The notes under the pieces: generated by a model
Seen by the model: the letters and a program-made list of their open reading frames with translations, nothing else
The model's database searches: none
What the model was told of the DNA's origin: nothing
Shown: in pieces, positions 40,312 to 49,664 of the stretch
How the letters are laid out: each line of letters starts with the position of its first letter
Position numbering within the stretch: the first letter of the stretch is position 1
Position numbers and translations under genes: made by a program
Assembly (NCBI RefSeq): GCF_017676345.1
Contig: NZ_JAFFZM010000015.1
Span: forward strand, 1-64,000
Source of the DNA: Streptomyces smyrnaeus
Lineage (GTDB): Bacteria > Actinomycetota > Actinomycetes > Streptomycetales > Streptomycetaceae
Length of the DNA: 64,000 nt
Direction: 5' to 3'

Positions 40312-41739
40312 GTGCGCAGCCGCCTCCTCCCCCTTCTGATCGTCCTGCTGGCCGGGGTCCTGCTCGCGCTGGGCTTCCCGCTGGCGCTGAGCCAGGCGCA
40401 GGCCGAGCAGCAGCAGGTGGTGGTCGACAGGATCGACGACACCGCGCGCTTCGCCTCGCTCGCCCAGTTCGTCACCTCCACCAGCCTGCCGGACGAGCGC
40501 CGCGCGACCCTGCAGCACGAACTCGACCGTTACCACTCCCTCTACGGCATCCGCGCCGGTGTCTTCTACCGCGACGGCCGCACCATGGCCGCCGCTCCCG
40601 CCGACTGGCGGGTGCCGGGAGACGGACAGCAGGCCGGTCGCAAGGGCCGGCCGGACGGCGCGCGTGCTTTCGCCGAGGCGCTGGCCGGACGCCGCAGCCA
40701 CGATCCGCCACAGGTGTGGCCGTGGCAGAGCGACGGCCGGATCGCCGTCGCCTCTCCTGTCATCCGGGACGGTGACGTGGCGGCAGTGGTGCTGACCGAC
40801 TCACCCACCGGACCCATGCGGTCGCGGATCCTGCGCGGCTGGCTGGCCATCGCCGTCGGTGAGGCAGCCGCCATGCTGCTGGCCCTCGGTGCAGCGCTCC
40901 GACTGACCGGGTGGGTGCTCAAGCCGGTACGGACGCTGGATCGGGCAGCGCACGAGATCGCCACCGGCAAGCTCACCTCCCGTGTCGCCGACTCGGTCGG
41001 CCCTCCCGAACTGCGCAGACTGGCGCACTCCTTCAACGAGATGGCGGGCAACCTGGAGAGCGTGCTGGAGCAGCAGCGTGCCTTTGTCGCCGACGCCTCG
41101 CACCAACTGCGCAACCCGCTGTCCGCGCTGCTGTTGCGCATAGAACTGCTCGCACTGGAGCTGCCCGAGGGCAACGAGGAGATGGCCTCCGTGCGGGCCG
41201 AGGGCAAGCGACTTGCACGTGTGCTGGACGACCTGCTCGACCTCGCACTGGCCGAACACTCCGACACCGCGCACGTCCAGCTGACCGACGTCGCCGAGAT
41301 CGCCGCCGAACGGGTCGCCGCCTGGCGGCCCACCGCGGAGCACAAGGGCGTGCAGCTGAACCTGGCCGGGCAGTCGGCCGCGACCGGGTGGGCCGACCCG
41401 GTGGCCCTCTCCAGCGCGCTGGACGCCGTTGTCGACAACGCGGTGAAGTTCACCCCCGAGGACGGCACCGTCACCGTCACGGTGCGCGCGGAGGGCGACA
41501 GCGTCACCGTCGAGACGGCCGACGCGGGGCCCGGACTGACCGATGAGGAACTGGAGCGGGTGGGCGACCGCTTCTGGCGCAGCGGCCGCCACCAGAACGT
41601 CTCCGGCTCGGGGCTCGGTCTGTCGATCACCCGTGCCCTGCTCACCGGGGGCGGCGCGGGGCTGTCCTTCGCGCACAACGAGCCGCGCGGACTGCGGGTG
41701 CTGATCACCGTCCCCCGGAACGCCCCAGACGCAGAGTGA
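40312..41739 (+). CDS. gluK: GluK: membrane sensor histidine kinase
   Basis: The 475-residue sensor has two membrane helices (about 6-28 and 173-200) bracketing an external domain of about 145 residues, then HAMP (about 200-255), HisKA with FVADASHQLRNPLSALLL and HATPase motifs VDNAVKFT, DAGPGL and GSGLGLSI. It is the partner of GluR, 27 bases downstream of it; glutamate binding outside is the proposed signal. GTG start at 40312. Its last 35 bases overlap the end of the convergent mannosidase gene. Confidence 0.88.
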   Translation: MRSRLLPLLIVLLAGVLLALGFPLALSQAQAEQQQVVVDRIDDTARFASLAQFVTSTSLPDERRATLQHELDRYHSLYGIRAGVFYRDGRTMAAAPADWRVPGDGQQAGRKGRPDGARAFAEALAGRRSHDPPQVWPWQSDGRIAVASPVIRDGDVAAVVLTDSPTGPMRSRILRGWLAIAVGEAAAMLLALGAALRLTGWVLKPVRTLDRAAHEIATGKLTSRVADSVGPPELRRLAHSFNEMAGNLESVLEQQRAFVADASHQLRNPLSALLLRIELLALELPEGNEEMASVRAEGKRLARVLDDLLDLALAEHSDTAHVQLTDVAEIAAERVAAWRPTAEHKGVQLNLAGQSAATGWADPVALSSALDAVVDNAVKFTPEDGTVTVTVRAEGDSVTVETADAGPGLTDEELERVGDRFWRSGRHQNVSGSGLGLSITRALLTGGGAGLSFAHNEPRGLRVLITVPRNAPDAE

Positions 41740-44700
41740 CGATCTGGAAGGGCCGCAGCGTCACCCGGACCCCGGCGTCCTCCACGGTGTGGTGGGTCTG
41801 CTGGTCGGGCAGCGGCCGCTCCAGCAGGTCCGTCTCGGTCACCGAGGTGACGGGGAACCCCGGTGCCAGCAGTGCGCTCGCCCGGCCGCCCAGCGACTCG
41901 TAGAGGCGTACCACCACATCGCCACTGCCGTCCTCCGCCAGTTTCACCGTCTCGGCGACGATCTGGTCGCCCTGTTCCCCCTCCAGCGTCACCAGCGGCG
42001 TGACGGGGCTGCCGTCGCCGCGTACGGCCCGCTCGGGCAGATTGATCCAGTGGCCCTCGCGCACCGCGTCCAGGAGGGTCGCACCCGGCACCAGCCCGTA
42101 GCGCATCCGGTGCCGCCCCTGGTCGGTCTCCGGGTCCGGATAGCGGGGAGCGCGCAGCAGCGAGAGCCGGACGGTGGTGGTCTGGCCGCCGTCCTCGCGG
42201 ATGTCCCGTGTGACGTCGTGTCCGTACGTCGAGTCGTTGACCAGCGCGGCACCCCAGCCCGGCTCCGCCACGTGCAGCCAGCGGTGTGCGCAGATCTCGA
42301 ACTTCGCCGCCTCCCACGTCGTGTTGGTGTGGGTGGGCCGGAAGACGTGTCCGAACTGGGTCTCAGCGGCGGACCTGTCGGCCTTCACATCCAGCGGGAA
42401 CGCGGCCTTGAGCAGCTTCTCGCTCTCGTGCCAGTCGACATCGGCCTCCAGGAGCAGCACCGCGCTGCCCGCCTGCAGGGTCACTGTCTGCACCACGGTC
42501 GAGCGGCCGAAGGACCGGGCCGCCCGGACGGTGGCGCTGCTTCCGTCGGCCTCGGCGACGGTCACCTCGTCCGCCTGCGTCAGATCGGTGGCCGTGTGCC
42601 GGTAGAACGCGTCGACATCCCAGGCGTCCCAGTGGTTGGGCAGGTCGGGGTGCAGCTGGAGGAGGTTGGCCGCCTGCCCCGGTGCGACCGCCTCTCGCCG
42701 GGCGCGCCGGTCGTAGGCGGAGACGACCAGACCGCGGCTGTCCACCTCCACACGCAGCAGCCCGTTGTCCAGCGTCCAGCCGCCGTGTGCCCGCTCGGCC
42801 ACGGTGACGGCCCCTTCGCCCTGCTGGAGCCCGTGCGGCTCGCCCTGCTGGGGCCCGTGCGCCCCGCGCCCGTCGACCGGCCGGGCACCGCCGGCGGGGA
42901 CGCCGCGGCGGGTGTGCGGGGAGCCGTTGAAGACGAGCTGCCGGTCCCCGCGCCCGGCGAGTGCCTGTTGCGCCCCGTCGATGATCTCCGTCAGTTCCTC
43001 GGCCACGCGCGCGTACGTCTCGCGGGCCTCCCGGTGCACCCAGGCGATGGAGGAGCCCGGCAGGATGTCGTGGAACTGGTGCAGCAGCACCGTCTTCCAC
43101 AGCCGCTCCAGCCGCTCGTACGGGTAGGCGTAGCCGCCGTTGCGCACGGCCGCGGTCGCCGCCCACAGTTCGGCCTCGCGCAGCAGTGACTCCGAGCGCC
43201 GGTTGCCCTGCTTGGTCTTGGCCTGCGACGTGTACGTCCCCCGGTGCAGCTCCAGATACAGCTCGCCCTGCCACACCGGCGCGTCCGGGTACTCCTGCCG
43301 CGCCTTCTCGAAGAACTCCGCGGGCCTCTCCACCGTCACCCGCGGTGAGCCGTCCAGGTCCCGCAGCCGGGCGGCGCGGGCCAGCATCTCGCGGGTCGCG
43401 CCGCCCCCGCCGTCGCCGTGGCCGAACGGCACGAGGGAGCGGGAGGCGGCGCCCTTCTCACGGAAGTTGCGGGCCGCGTGTGCCAGTTCCTCGCCGCTGA
43501 GCGTCGAGTTGTAGGTGTCGACCGGGGGGAAGTGGGTGAAGACCCGTGTGCCGTCGATGCCCTCCCACCAGAAGGTGTGGTGCGGGAACGGGTTGGTGCT
43601 GCTCCAGGAGATCTTCTGGGTCAGGAACCAGGTCGACCCCGACAGTTTCACCAGCTGCGGCAGCGCGGCCGTGTAGCCGAAGGAGTCGGGCAGCCACACC
43701 TCCTCGGTCTCGATCCCGAACTCCTCCAGGAAGAACTTCTTGCCGTAGAGGAACTGCCGCGCCATGGCCTCGCCACCGACCATGTTGGTGTCCGATTCGA
43801 CCCACATGCCGCCCACGGGGACGAACCGTCCCTCGGCGACCTTCCGCACGACCTTGGCGTACACCTCGGGTCGGTGTTCCTTGATCCAGGCGAACTGCTG
43901 GGCCTGCGACATGGCGAAGACGAACTCCGGGTGGTCGTCCATCAGCGCCACCATGTTGGAGGCCGTACGCGCGACCTTCCGGACCGTCTCGCGCAGCGGC
44001 CACAGCCACGCCGAGTCGATGTGTGCGTGCCCCACCGCGCTGACCCGGTGCGCGGAGGCCCGCGCGGGGGCCGTCAGTGCGGCTGTGAGCCGTTCCTGGG
44101 CCCGGTCGGCGCTCCCGGGCACATCGGCCGGATCCACGGCGTCCAGGGCCCGTTCCAGGGCGCGCAGCAGCTCCCAGCGGCGGGCGTCCTCCAGCGGCAG
44201 CTCGCGCATCAGCGAGCCCGCCACCTCGAGATCCATGGCCAGCTCCCACACCTGCGGCTCGAAGACCGCCAGATCCATCCGCGCCAGCCGGTAGAGCGGT
44301 TCGCTGTGGGCGGTGTGCACGTCGCCCTGGTACGTCGGTGTCTGCGGTGTGTTGACGATGGGGTTGGAGGCGGCCTCGATGTACAGCTCGACCTCTTCGC
44401 CGCCGGCGGCCGCGTCCGCCAGCCGCACCCAGGAGTTGCGCGGGTGCAGCCCTTTGACCGCGGTGCCGTCCGCGCGGTGGACCAGCCCCTCGCACTGGAA
44501 GCCCGGCATGTCCCGCTCGAACCCCAGGTCCAGTACGGCCTCCACGGTCCGGCCCGCCCACGCCTGCGGCACCTGCCCCGTCACCCGGAACCAGGTGGTG
44601 CCCCAGGCCGGCCCCCAGGCCTCGCCCACCGCCGCCGGCCGGTAAGGCGCGGAGAGGCCCTCGGCGACCGGTACCGGCTCTCCCGGTGCCTCCCAGCGTT

Positions 44701-44800
44701 CGACGGTCAGCGGCAGTGCGCGGGTGTGGACAGCGGGCCGTACGCGCTCGTCCAGTACGCGGCGCAGCCGGTCCTCGACGGTGCGGCGGTCGTCATGCAT
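41705..44800 (-). CDS. GH38 alpha-mannosidase
   Basis: The 1031-residue glycosidase has the GH38 N-terminal domain with the zinc motif GHAHIDSAWLWPLRET (about 257), catalytic nucleophile Asp in VWLPDSFGYTAALPQ, and HQFHDILPGSSIAWVH, then a central and a C-terminal beta domain. A Gly/Gln/His-rich insert (about 660-680) with a small internal repeat (GPQQGEPHGLQQGEG) interrupts the family alignment. No signal peptide is visible, so it is cytoplasmic and probably processes imported manno-oligosaccharides. ATG 44800. No transporter for such substrates lies next to it. Confidence 0.9.
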   Translation of the reverse strand: MHDDRRTVEDRLRRVLDERVRPAVHTRALPLTVERWEAPGEPVPVAEGLSAPYRPAAVGEAWGPAWGTTWFRVTGQVPQAWAGRTVEAVLDLGFERDMPGFQCEGLVHRADGTAVKGLHPRNSWVRLADAAAGGEEVELYIEAASNPIVNTPQTPTYQGDVHTAHSEPLYRLARMDLAVFEPQVWELAMDLEVAGSLMRELPLEDARRWELLRALERALDAVDPADVPGSADRAQERLTAALTAPARASAHRVSAVGHAHIDSAWLWPLRETVRKVARTASNMVALMDDHPEFVFAMSQAQQFAWIKEHRPEVYAKVVRKVAEGRFVPVGGMWVESDTNMVGGEAMARQFLYGKKFFLEEFGIETEEVWLPDSFGYTAALPQLVKLSGSTWFLTQKISWSSTNPFPHHTFWWEGIDGTRVFTHFPPVDTYNSTLSGEELAHAARNFREKGAASRSLVPFGHGDGGGGATREMLARAARLRDLDGSPRVTVERPAEFFEKARQEYPDAPVWQGELYLELHRGTYTSQAKTKQGNRRSESLLREAELWAATAAVRNGGYAYPYERLERLWKTVLLHQFHDILPGSSIAWVHREARETYARVAEELTEIIDGAQQALAGRGDRQLVFNGSPHTRRGVPAGGARPVDGRGAHGPQQGEPHGLQQGEGAVTVAERAHGGWTLDNGLLRVEVDSRGLVVSAYDRRARREAVAPGQAANLLQLHPDLPNHWDAWDVDAFYRHTATDLTQADEVTVAEADGSSATVRAARSFGRSTVVQTVTLQAGSAVLLLEADVDWHESEKLLKAAFPLDVKADRSAAETQFGHVFRPTHTNTTWEAAKFEICAHRWLHVAEPGWGAALVNDSTYGHDVTRDIREDGGQTTTVRLSLLRAPRYPDPETDQGRHRMRYGLVPGATLLDAVREGHWINLPERAVRGDGSPVTPLVTLEGEQGDQIVAETVKLAEDGSGDVVVRLYESLGGRASALLAPGFPVTSVTETDLLERPLPDQQTHHTVEDAGVRVTLRPFQIVTLRLGRSGGR

Positions 44801-44952
44801 CGGTCGGCTCCTTGGTGGGGTCGGGGCCTGGCGTCGGCGGCGACGTTCCGGTCATGCGTTCCGGTCGGTGCGGTGTTCGGTGCGGACGGCGTTCGGTGCG
44901 GACGGTGTTGAGGCGGGAAGGTGTTGGGGCGGGGACGGGGACGGTGTTCCGG
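44801..44952. repeat. Short tandem-like repeats between mannosidase and TAXI genes
   Basis: GTTCGGTGCGGACGG is repeated with one change (around 44876-44910), with further GGTGTT units following. Low-complexity intergenic DNA; no promoter or terminator identified with confidence. Confidence 0.4.
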
Positions 44953-45987
44953 TCAGGGCTTGGCGGAGCGGTAGTAGCGGCGTGCGCCCTCGTGCAGCGG
45001 TACGGGGTCGGTGTAGATGGCGGTACGCAGGTCGACCTTCTGCGCGGCGTGCACCTCACGTCCGATCTGGTCCCGGCTCTTGATGACGGAGCGGGTGACG
45101 CCCTCGGTCAGCGCGGCGTCGGTACGGTCCATGGTCACCAGCAGGTTGGCGATGGCCACCGTCTTGACGGACCGGCCGCGCTGCACGGTGGGGTAGGCGT
45201 CGGGCGGCATCACGGCTGCTCGGTAGTAGCGCGTCCCGGGGCGCTGTTCGTGCAGCCGGGGCAGCAGGTCGCCGAGCTGCACCAGCCGGATGTCCGCCCC
45301 CTCCGCCAGGCGCTCGACGGCGCCGGTCGGCAGCCCGCCCGACCAGAAGAACGCGTCGAGCTTCCCCTCGGTCAGCAGCCCGGGCATCGTGTCGATGCCC
45401 TTGCGCACCGGGTGCACGTCGTGGTCCATGTCCAGCCCCGCGGCCTTCAGCAGTCTCTTGGTCACCAGGGCGACCCCCGAGCGCTTCTCGCCGACGCCCA
45501 CCCGCATGCCCTTGAGGTCCTTCGCACTGTCGACCGGTGAGTTCCTGGGCACCACCAGGTGCATGTAGTCGTCGTACAGCCGCGCGCACGCCCGGATGCG
45601 GGAGGCGTCCTTTCCGCCCTTGTTCCGGTAGGCGGCGAGTGCGTCGGCGGCGGTGATGGTGAAGTCCGCCTGTCCGGAGACGATCCGCGTCAAGTTCTGG
45701 ACGGACCCCTGGCTGTGCTGCAGCTCCAGGTCGACACGGGGCAGATCGCGGGCCAGCCGCTGTTTGAACAGCGTGCCGTAGCGCTCGTACACACCGGTGC
45801 GCACACCGGTGGCGAAGGTGACCTTCCCGCCCGGCGAGGGCGACGGGGACGGCCGCAGCCACCACACCAGCAGCCCGCACACGACGAGCACGGCAGCCGC
45901 GCCCCACAGGAGGCGTCGCCGACCGGTGCTGAGTCCGCCCGGGCGGCGCTTCGGACGGGACACCGTTCGCGGACGCAGGCTGGCCAT
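44953..45987 (-). CDS. TAXI-family TRAP transporter receptor, orphan
   Basis: The 344-residue protein has a basic N-terminus, one membrane anchor (about 30-46, LLWGAAAVLVVCGLLVWWL) and a TAXI substrate-binding domain: VTFATGVRTGVYERYGTLF, SVQNLTRIVSGQADFTITAADAL, KGMRVGVGEKRSGVALV and KLDAFFWSGGLP. TAXI proteins feed substrates such as glutamate or 2-oxoglutarate to DctQM membrane subunits, but no such subunits are nearby. ATG 45987 lies about nine bases after CAGTAT; a GTG at 46038 would add a hydrophobic stretch. It may act as a sensor or work with a distant transporter. Confidence 0.8.
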   Translation of the reverse strand: MASLRPRTVSRPKRRPGGLSTGRRRLLWGAAAVLVVCGLLVWWLRPSPSPSPGGKVTFATGVRTGVYERYGTLFKQRLARDLPRVDLELQHSQGSVQNLTRIVSGQADFTITAADALAAYRNKGGKDASRIRACARLYDDYMHLVVPRNSPVDSAKDLKGMRVGVGEKRSGVALVTKRLLKAAGLDMDHDVHPVRKGIDTMPGLLTEGKLDAFFWSGGLPTGAVERLAEGADIRLVQLGDLLPRLHEQRPGTRYYRAAVMPPDAYPTVQRGRSVKTVAIANLLVTMDRTDAALTEGVTRSVIKSRDQIGREVHAAQKVDLRTAIYTDPVPLHEGARRYYRSAKP

Positions 45988-46125
45988 GAAAAGGGATACT
46001 GCCAGCACTGCGGCCACGAGGGGAGTGGTGCGAGTCACCACGCAGAGTGGCCGAGTGCGAACGCGCCGATTCGCGAACTGCAAATTTCACACTGTCGCTT
46101 GCTGAGTGGAACTGCAGAGGCCATA

Positions 46126-46743
46126 GTGACGGGCAGACCACGCGTCACGGCCCTTCCGCGGGGCCGGGACCAGCTCGACGGAAGGCGCCTCCACGTGTAC
46201 GCCGCCCCCGCTCGCAGGGATCCCGCAGCAGCCTCCACGACAGCGTCTCCGGCGTCCGGCGGTGCCTCGCACCCCACGGCGCCACCCGGACGCGCGGAAG
46301 ACCCCACATGGCAGCTGCGCTTCCCCGCTCGGGAGCAGTACATCGGCCGGGCGCGCCTCGCCTTCACCTCGTGGCTGAAGGAGCGGCAGGACCCGTCGAT
46401 ACCTGCCGAGACGGTGGACGACGCCGTGCTCCTGCTCTCCGAGCTGACCACCAACGCCGTCGTGCACACGCGCTGCCTGCCCGATGCGGAGCTCGTCTGC
46501 CGTGCCGCTCTGGCCCCCCGGGAGACGCCCACAGCCGCACTGTTGCGCATCGAGGTGCACGACCACGCCGAAGGTGACGACAGGCCGCAACTGAAGGACA
46601 GCGAGGCCGCCGACGAGAGCGGTCGGGGCCTGTGCATCGTGGCCGCGCTCGCCGCCGACTGGGGAGTGCGGCCCTCGACCGTCACCGACGGCAACACGGT
46701 CTGGGCGACGCTGCGGCTGCCCCACGAACTCCCCACCAAGTGA
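46126..46743 (+). CDS. RsbW-like ATP-binding regulatory protein
   Basis: The 205-residue protein has an Ala/Pro/Arg-rich leader of about 60 residues and an HATPase_c domain of the anti-sigma kinase type: ETVDDAVLLLSELTTNAVVH (N box), RIEVHDHAEGDDRPQ (G1 region, with the usual Gly-X-Gly lost) and ESGRGLCIVAALAADWGV (G2). Streptomyces encode dozens of these, mostly of unknown partner. AGAGG lies seven bases before GTG 46126. It is divergent from the TAXI gene. No sigma factor or antagonist gene is adjacent. Confidence 0.78.
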   Translation: MTGRPRVTALPRGRDQLDGRRLHVYAAPARRDPAAASTTASPASGGASHPTAPPGRAEDPTWQLRFPAREQYIGRARLAFTSWLKERQDPSIPAETVDDAVLLLSELTTNAVVHTRCLPDAELVCRAALAPRETPTAALLRIEVHDHAEGDDRPQLKDSEAADESGRGLCIVAALAADWGVRPSTVTDGNTVWATLRLPHELPTK

Positions 46744-46746
46744 CGT

Positions 46747-46769
46747 GTGTCACAGTACCCCGGTAGCGT
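46747..46769 (+). promoter_or_regulatory. Candidate promoter upstream of miaB
   Basis: GTGTCACAG, eight bases, TAGCGT: spacing as in RecA-NDp promoters but three mismatches, so more likely an ordinary promoter. A second -10, TACCCT (46815-46820), six bases before the miaB ATG, would give a leaderless mRNA. Confidence 0.3.
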
Positions 46770-46826
46770 CCGAGGGTACCCGCCCGGGCGGCCGGGGCCA
46801 CCCGCATGAACGCCTACCCTTGTCGC

Positions 46827-48344
46827 ATGAGCAGCAGCGACCGGAGTCAGGCAGTGGACGTCAAGGGGACGTACGAGGTGCGCACCTTCGGGTGTCAGAT
46901 GAACGTCCATGACTCCGAGCGGATGGCGGGCCTGTTGGAGGACGCCGGCTACGTCCGTGCGCCGCAGGACGCCGACGCCGCCGATGTCGTCGTCTTCAAC
47001 ACCTGCGCCGTACGTGAGAACGCCGACAACCGGCTCTACGGCAACCTCGGCCAGCTCGCGCCCAAGAAGGCCGCCCGCCCCGGTATGCAGATCGCGGTCG
47101 GCGGCTGCCTGGCGCAGAAGGACCGGGACACCATCGTCAAGAAGGCCCCCTGGGTCGACGTCGTCTTCGGCACCCACAACGTCGGGAAGCTGCCCGTACT
47201 GCTGGAGCGCGCCCGTCTGCAGAGCGAGGCGCAGGTGGAGATCGCCGAGTCGCTGGAAGCGTTCCCCTCCACGCTGCCCACCCGTCGCGAGAGTGCCTAC
47301 GCGGCGTGGGTCTCGGTCTCCGTGGGTTGCAACAACACCTGCACCTTCTGCATCGTCCCGCAGCTGCGCGGCAAGGAGAAGGACCGCCGTCCCGGCGACA
47401 TCCTCGCCGAGATCGAGACGCTGGTCGACGAGGGCGTCAGCGAGATCACCCTGCTCGGCCAGAACGTCAACGCCTACGGCTCCGACATCGGCGACCGGGA
47501 GGCGTTCAGCAAGCTGCTGCGCGCCTGCGGCCGTATCGAGGGGCTGGAGCGCGTCCGCTTCACCTCCCCGCACCCCCGCGACTTCACCGACGACGTGATC
47601 GCCGCCATGGCCGAGACGCCCAATGTGATGCCGCAGCTGCACATGCCGCTGCAGTCCGGCTCCTCCCGCGTCCTGAAGGCGATGCGCCGTTCCTACCGGC
47701 AGGAGCGCTTCCTCGGCATCATCGAGAAGGTCCGCGCCGCCATCCCCGAGGCCGCGCTCTCGACCGACATCATCGTGGGCTTCCCCGGCGAGACCGAGGA
47801 GGACTTCGCCGAGACGCTGCACGTGGTGCGCGAGGCCCGGTTCGCCCAGGCCTTCACCTTCCAGTACAGCAAGCGCCCCGGCACCCCCGCCGCCGAGATG
47901 CCCGACCAGATCCCCAAGCAGGTCGTCCAGGAGCGTTACGAGCGCCTGGTGGCCCTCCAGGAGGAGATCTCCTGGGAGGAGAACAAGAAGCAGGTCGGCC
48001 GCACGCTGGAGCTGATGGTCGCCGAGGGCGAAGGCCGCAAGGACGACGCCACCCGACGGCTGTCGGGCCGCGCCCCCGACAACCGGCTGGTGCACTTCAC
48101 CCGGCCCGACGAGCCGGTGCGCCCCGGCGATGTCGTGACCGTCGACATCACCTACGCCGCGCCCCACCACCTGCTCGCCGAAGGCCCCGCCACGGCCGTG
48201 CGCCGCACCCGCGCGGGCGACGCCTGGGAGCGCCGCACCGCTGCGCCGCAGGAGGAGCAGGGCAAGGGCGTCATGCTCGGTCTGCCCACCGTCGGCGCCC
48301 CGGAGCCGCTGCCGGCCGCCACCGGCGGCTGCGGCCTGGGCTGA
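46827..48344 (+). CDS. miaB: MiaB: tRNA-2-methylthio-N6-isopentenyladenosine synthase
   Basis: The 505-residue radical-SAM methylthiotransferase adds the 2-methylthio group to i6A37 of tRNAs. First cluster cysteines: TFGCQMNVHDSERM, VFNTCAVRENADN and AVGGCLAQKDRD. Radical-SAM motif: CNNTCTFCIVP (about residue 170). TRAM domain at about 385-455. The C-terminal 50 residues are Ala/Pro-rich and end with CGLG. It works after MiaA (50240), which makes the isopentenyl group. ATG 46827 was preferred to 46806 because of the leaderless -10 and the family N-terminus. Confidence 0.95.
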   Translation: MSSSDRSQAVDVKGTYEVRTFGCQMNVHDSERMAGLLEDAGYVRAPQDADAADVVVFNTCAVRENADNRLYGNLGQLAPKKAARPGMQIAVGGCLAQKDRDTIVKKAPWVDVVFGTHNVGKLPVLLERARLQSEAQVEIAESLEAFPSTLPTRRESAYAAWVSVSVGCNNTCTFCIVPQLRGKEKDRRPGDILAEIETLVDEGVSEITLLGQNVNAYGSDIGDREAFSKLLRACGRIEGLERVRFTSPHPRDFTDDVIAAMAETPNVMPQLHMPLQSGSSRVLKAMRRSYRQERFLGIIEKVRAAIPEAALSTDIIVGFPGETEEDFAETLHVVREARFAQAFTFQYSKRPGTPAAEMPDQIPKQVVQERYERLVALQEEISWEENKKQVGRTLELMVAEGEGRKDDATRRLSGRAPDNRLVHFTRPDEPVRPGDVVTVDITYAAPHHLLAEGPATAVRRTRAGDAWERRTAAPQEEQGKGVMLGLPTVGAPEPLPAATGGCGLG

Positions 48345-48479
48345 CGCCCCGGAGCGGCCGGGAGGACGTAAGCCGTCGGCTGCTCCCGCGTCATCCGTTT
48401 CGGCCGATCTCGCACGCTCGGGTGAGTCACGGCGCGGGCAGGGTGGGAAGTGGTGCGAACGGCACTTAAGCTGCGCGCC

Positions 48480-49187
48480 ATGCTTGTCGCCGCAGCCGTA
48501 TGCCCCTGCCCCCCGCTGCTCGTTCCCGAGGTCGCGGGTGGTGCCGCTCCCGAGATGGACGCGGCACGCGCCGCCTGCTACGACGCCCTGGGCGTCCTGG
48601 CGGCGGCCCGCCCCGACCAGCTGTTCGTGCTCGGCCCTGCGGAACCGTCGGGGCGTGGCCCGCATCCGCAGGGCACGCGCGGATCGTTCGCCGGGTTCGG
48701 TGTCCCGCTGGAGGTGAGCCTCGGCAAGGGTGAGCCCGCCCGGCGCGAGCTGCCCCCGTCGCTGGCCGTCGGCGCCTGGCTGCTGGAGCGCACGGAATGG
48801 ACCTGCTGCCCGGTCGAGGGGCTCGGCATCGGGGAACCGCTCACGCGGGCCCGCTGCGAGGAGACGGGGCGTGGGCTGGCGGCGCGCGCGGACCGGGTGG
48901 CGCTGCTGGTGATGGGTGACGGCAGCAACTGCCGCACCCTCAAGGCGCCGGGCTACTTCGACGAGCGGGCCGCCGCCTTCGACGCGGAGGCGGCGCGTGC
49001 GCTGGGCAGCGCCGACACCGCGGCGCTGCTCGCCCTGGACGAGGAGCTGGCGTACGACCTGAAGGCCGCCGGGCGCTCGTCCTGGCAGACGCTCGCGGGT
49101 GCCGCACAGGGGGCCGACCTGGCCGGACGACTGCTCTACGACGAAGCGCCCTACGGCGTGGGCTACCTGGTGGCGAGCTGGTCGTGA
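48480..49187 (+). CDS. Class III extradiol dioxygenase LigB-like protein
   Basis: The 235-residue protein has the LigB-subunit fold as found in a conserved actinobacterial family between miaB and miaA: VAAAVCPCPPLLVPEVAG at the start, VLGPAEPSGRG, VALLVMGDGSN and the late YDEAPYGVGYLVASW. The two histidines and the Glu that bind iron in true extradiol enzymes are not evident (the first His of LigB lies where CPCPPLL occurs), so catalysis is doubtful. TAAGCT (48467-48472) ends seven bases before the ATG, so the mRNA is probably leaderless. Role unknown. Confidence 0.75.
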   Translation: MLVAAAVCPCPPLLVPEVAGGAAPEMDAARAACYDALGVLAAARPDQLFVLGPAEPSGRGPHPQGTRGSFAGFGVPLEVSLGKGEPARRELPPSLAVGAWLLERTEWTCCPVEGLGIGEPLTRARCEETGRGLAARADRVALLVMGDGSNCRTLKAPGYFDERAAAFDAEAARALGSADTAALLALDEELAYDLKAAGRSSWQTLAGAAQGADLAGRLLYDEAPYGVGYLVASWS

Positions 49188-49244
49188 GCCGTGAGCCGTG
49201 AGCCGTTGAACGCGGTGAACGCGGTGGAACGGATGTGTACGCGG

Positions 49245-49289
49245 CAGCGGGGGTGTGCGGCGCTGATCGCGCACCGTACACCCCCGCTG
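49245..49289. terminator. Bidirectional terminator after the LigB-like gene
   Basis: A perfect 12-bp stem (CAGCGGGGGTGT with ACACCCCCGCTG) and a 21-base loop lie between two convergent genes. A triple TGAGCCG repeat (49187-49207) precedes it. Confidence 0.6.
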
Positions 49290-49328
49290 AGCGCCGAGAG
49301 GGCTGGCTGAGACTCGCAGGCTCCCGAA

Positions 49329-49619
49329 TCAGGAGCCGGAGCCCGAGCCGGAGCCGGGGCCCTGGCCCGTGGGGCCGGAGCCGCTGCCGCCGCCGGTGGG
49401 GCCGGAGCCGCTCGGTCCGTTGCCCGAGCCGCCCTGTCCGCGGCCTTCGTCGGCGAGCCGCTGTGTGGCGTCCTTCGCCTTCCGGGCGCCGGTGTTGATC
49501 TTGTCGCTGTACTTGCCCTTGGTCTTGGAGTCCGCAAGCTTCGCGGCCTTGTCCACCCCCTGCTGGACCTTGTCGCCATGCTGGCCGAGCATGCCCTTGA
49601 CCTTGTCCATGAAGCCCAT
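49329..49619 (-). CDS. Small antitoxin-annotated protein (Rv0909/MT0933 type)
   Basis: The 96-residue protein has an N-terminal amphipathic region MGFMDKVKGMLGQHGDKVQQ and VDKAAKLADSKTKGKYSDKI, matching the MT0933-like family that is often annotated antitoxin, followed by a Gly/Ser/Pro tail of about 35 residues. In M. tuberculosis the family member is paired with a toxin; no toxin gene is adjacent here. AAAGGGGA lies upstream of ATG 49619. It follows the acidic-protein gene by 45 bases and is probably cotranscribed. Antitoxin function is not supported by the context. Confidence 0.7.
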   Translation of the reverse strand: MGFMDKVKGMLGQHGDKVQQGVDKAAKLADSKTKGKYSDKINTGARKAKDATQRLADEGRGQGGSGNGPSGSGPTGGGSGSGPTGQGPGSGSGSGS

Positions 49620-49664
49620 CGCGGTCCCCTTTCTGCCGTGCCGTGCGGCACTTTGCCGCACGGC

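Noticed and set aside
33785..41739. Secondary metabolite cluster around the FAD monooxygenase
   Set aside because: The neighbours are recA-recX and a glutamate uptake system; no core biosynthetic gene is present.
46035..49274. 1079-residue minus-strand frame spanning miaB and neighbours
   Set aside because: Antisense shadow with no recognisable motif, crossing several real genes.
49329..49619. Toxin-antitoxin module
   Set aside because: No adjacent toxin-like gene; the family name alone is not enough.
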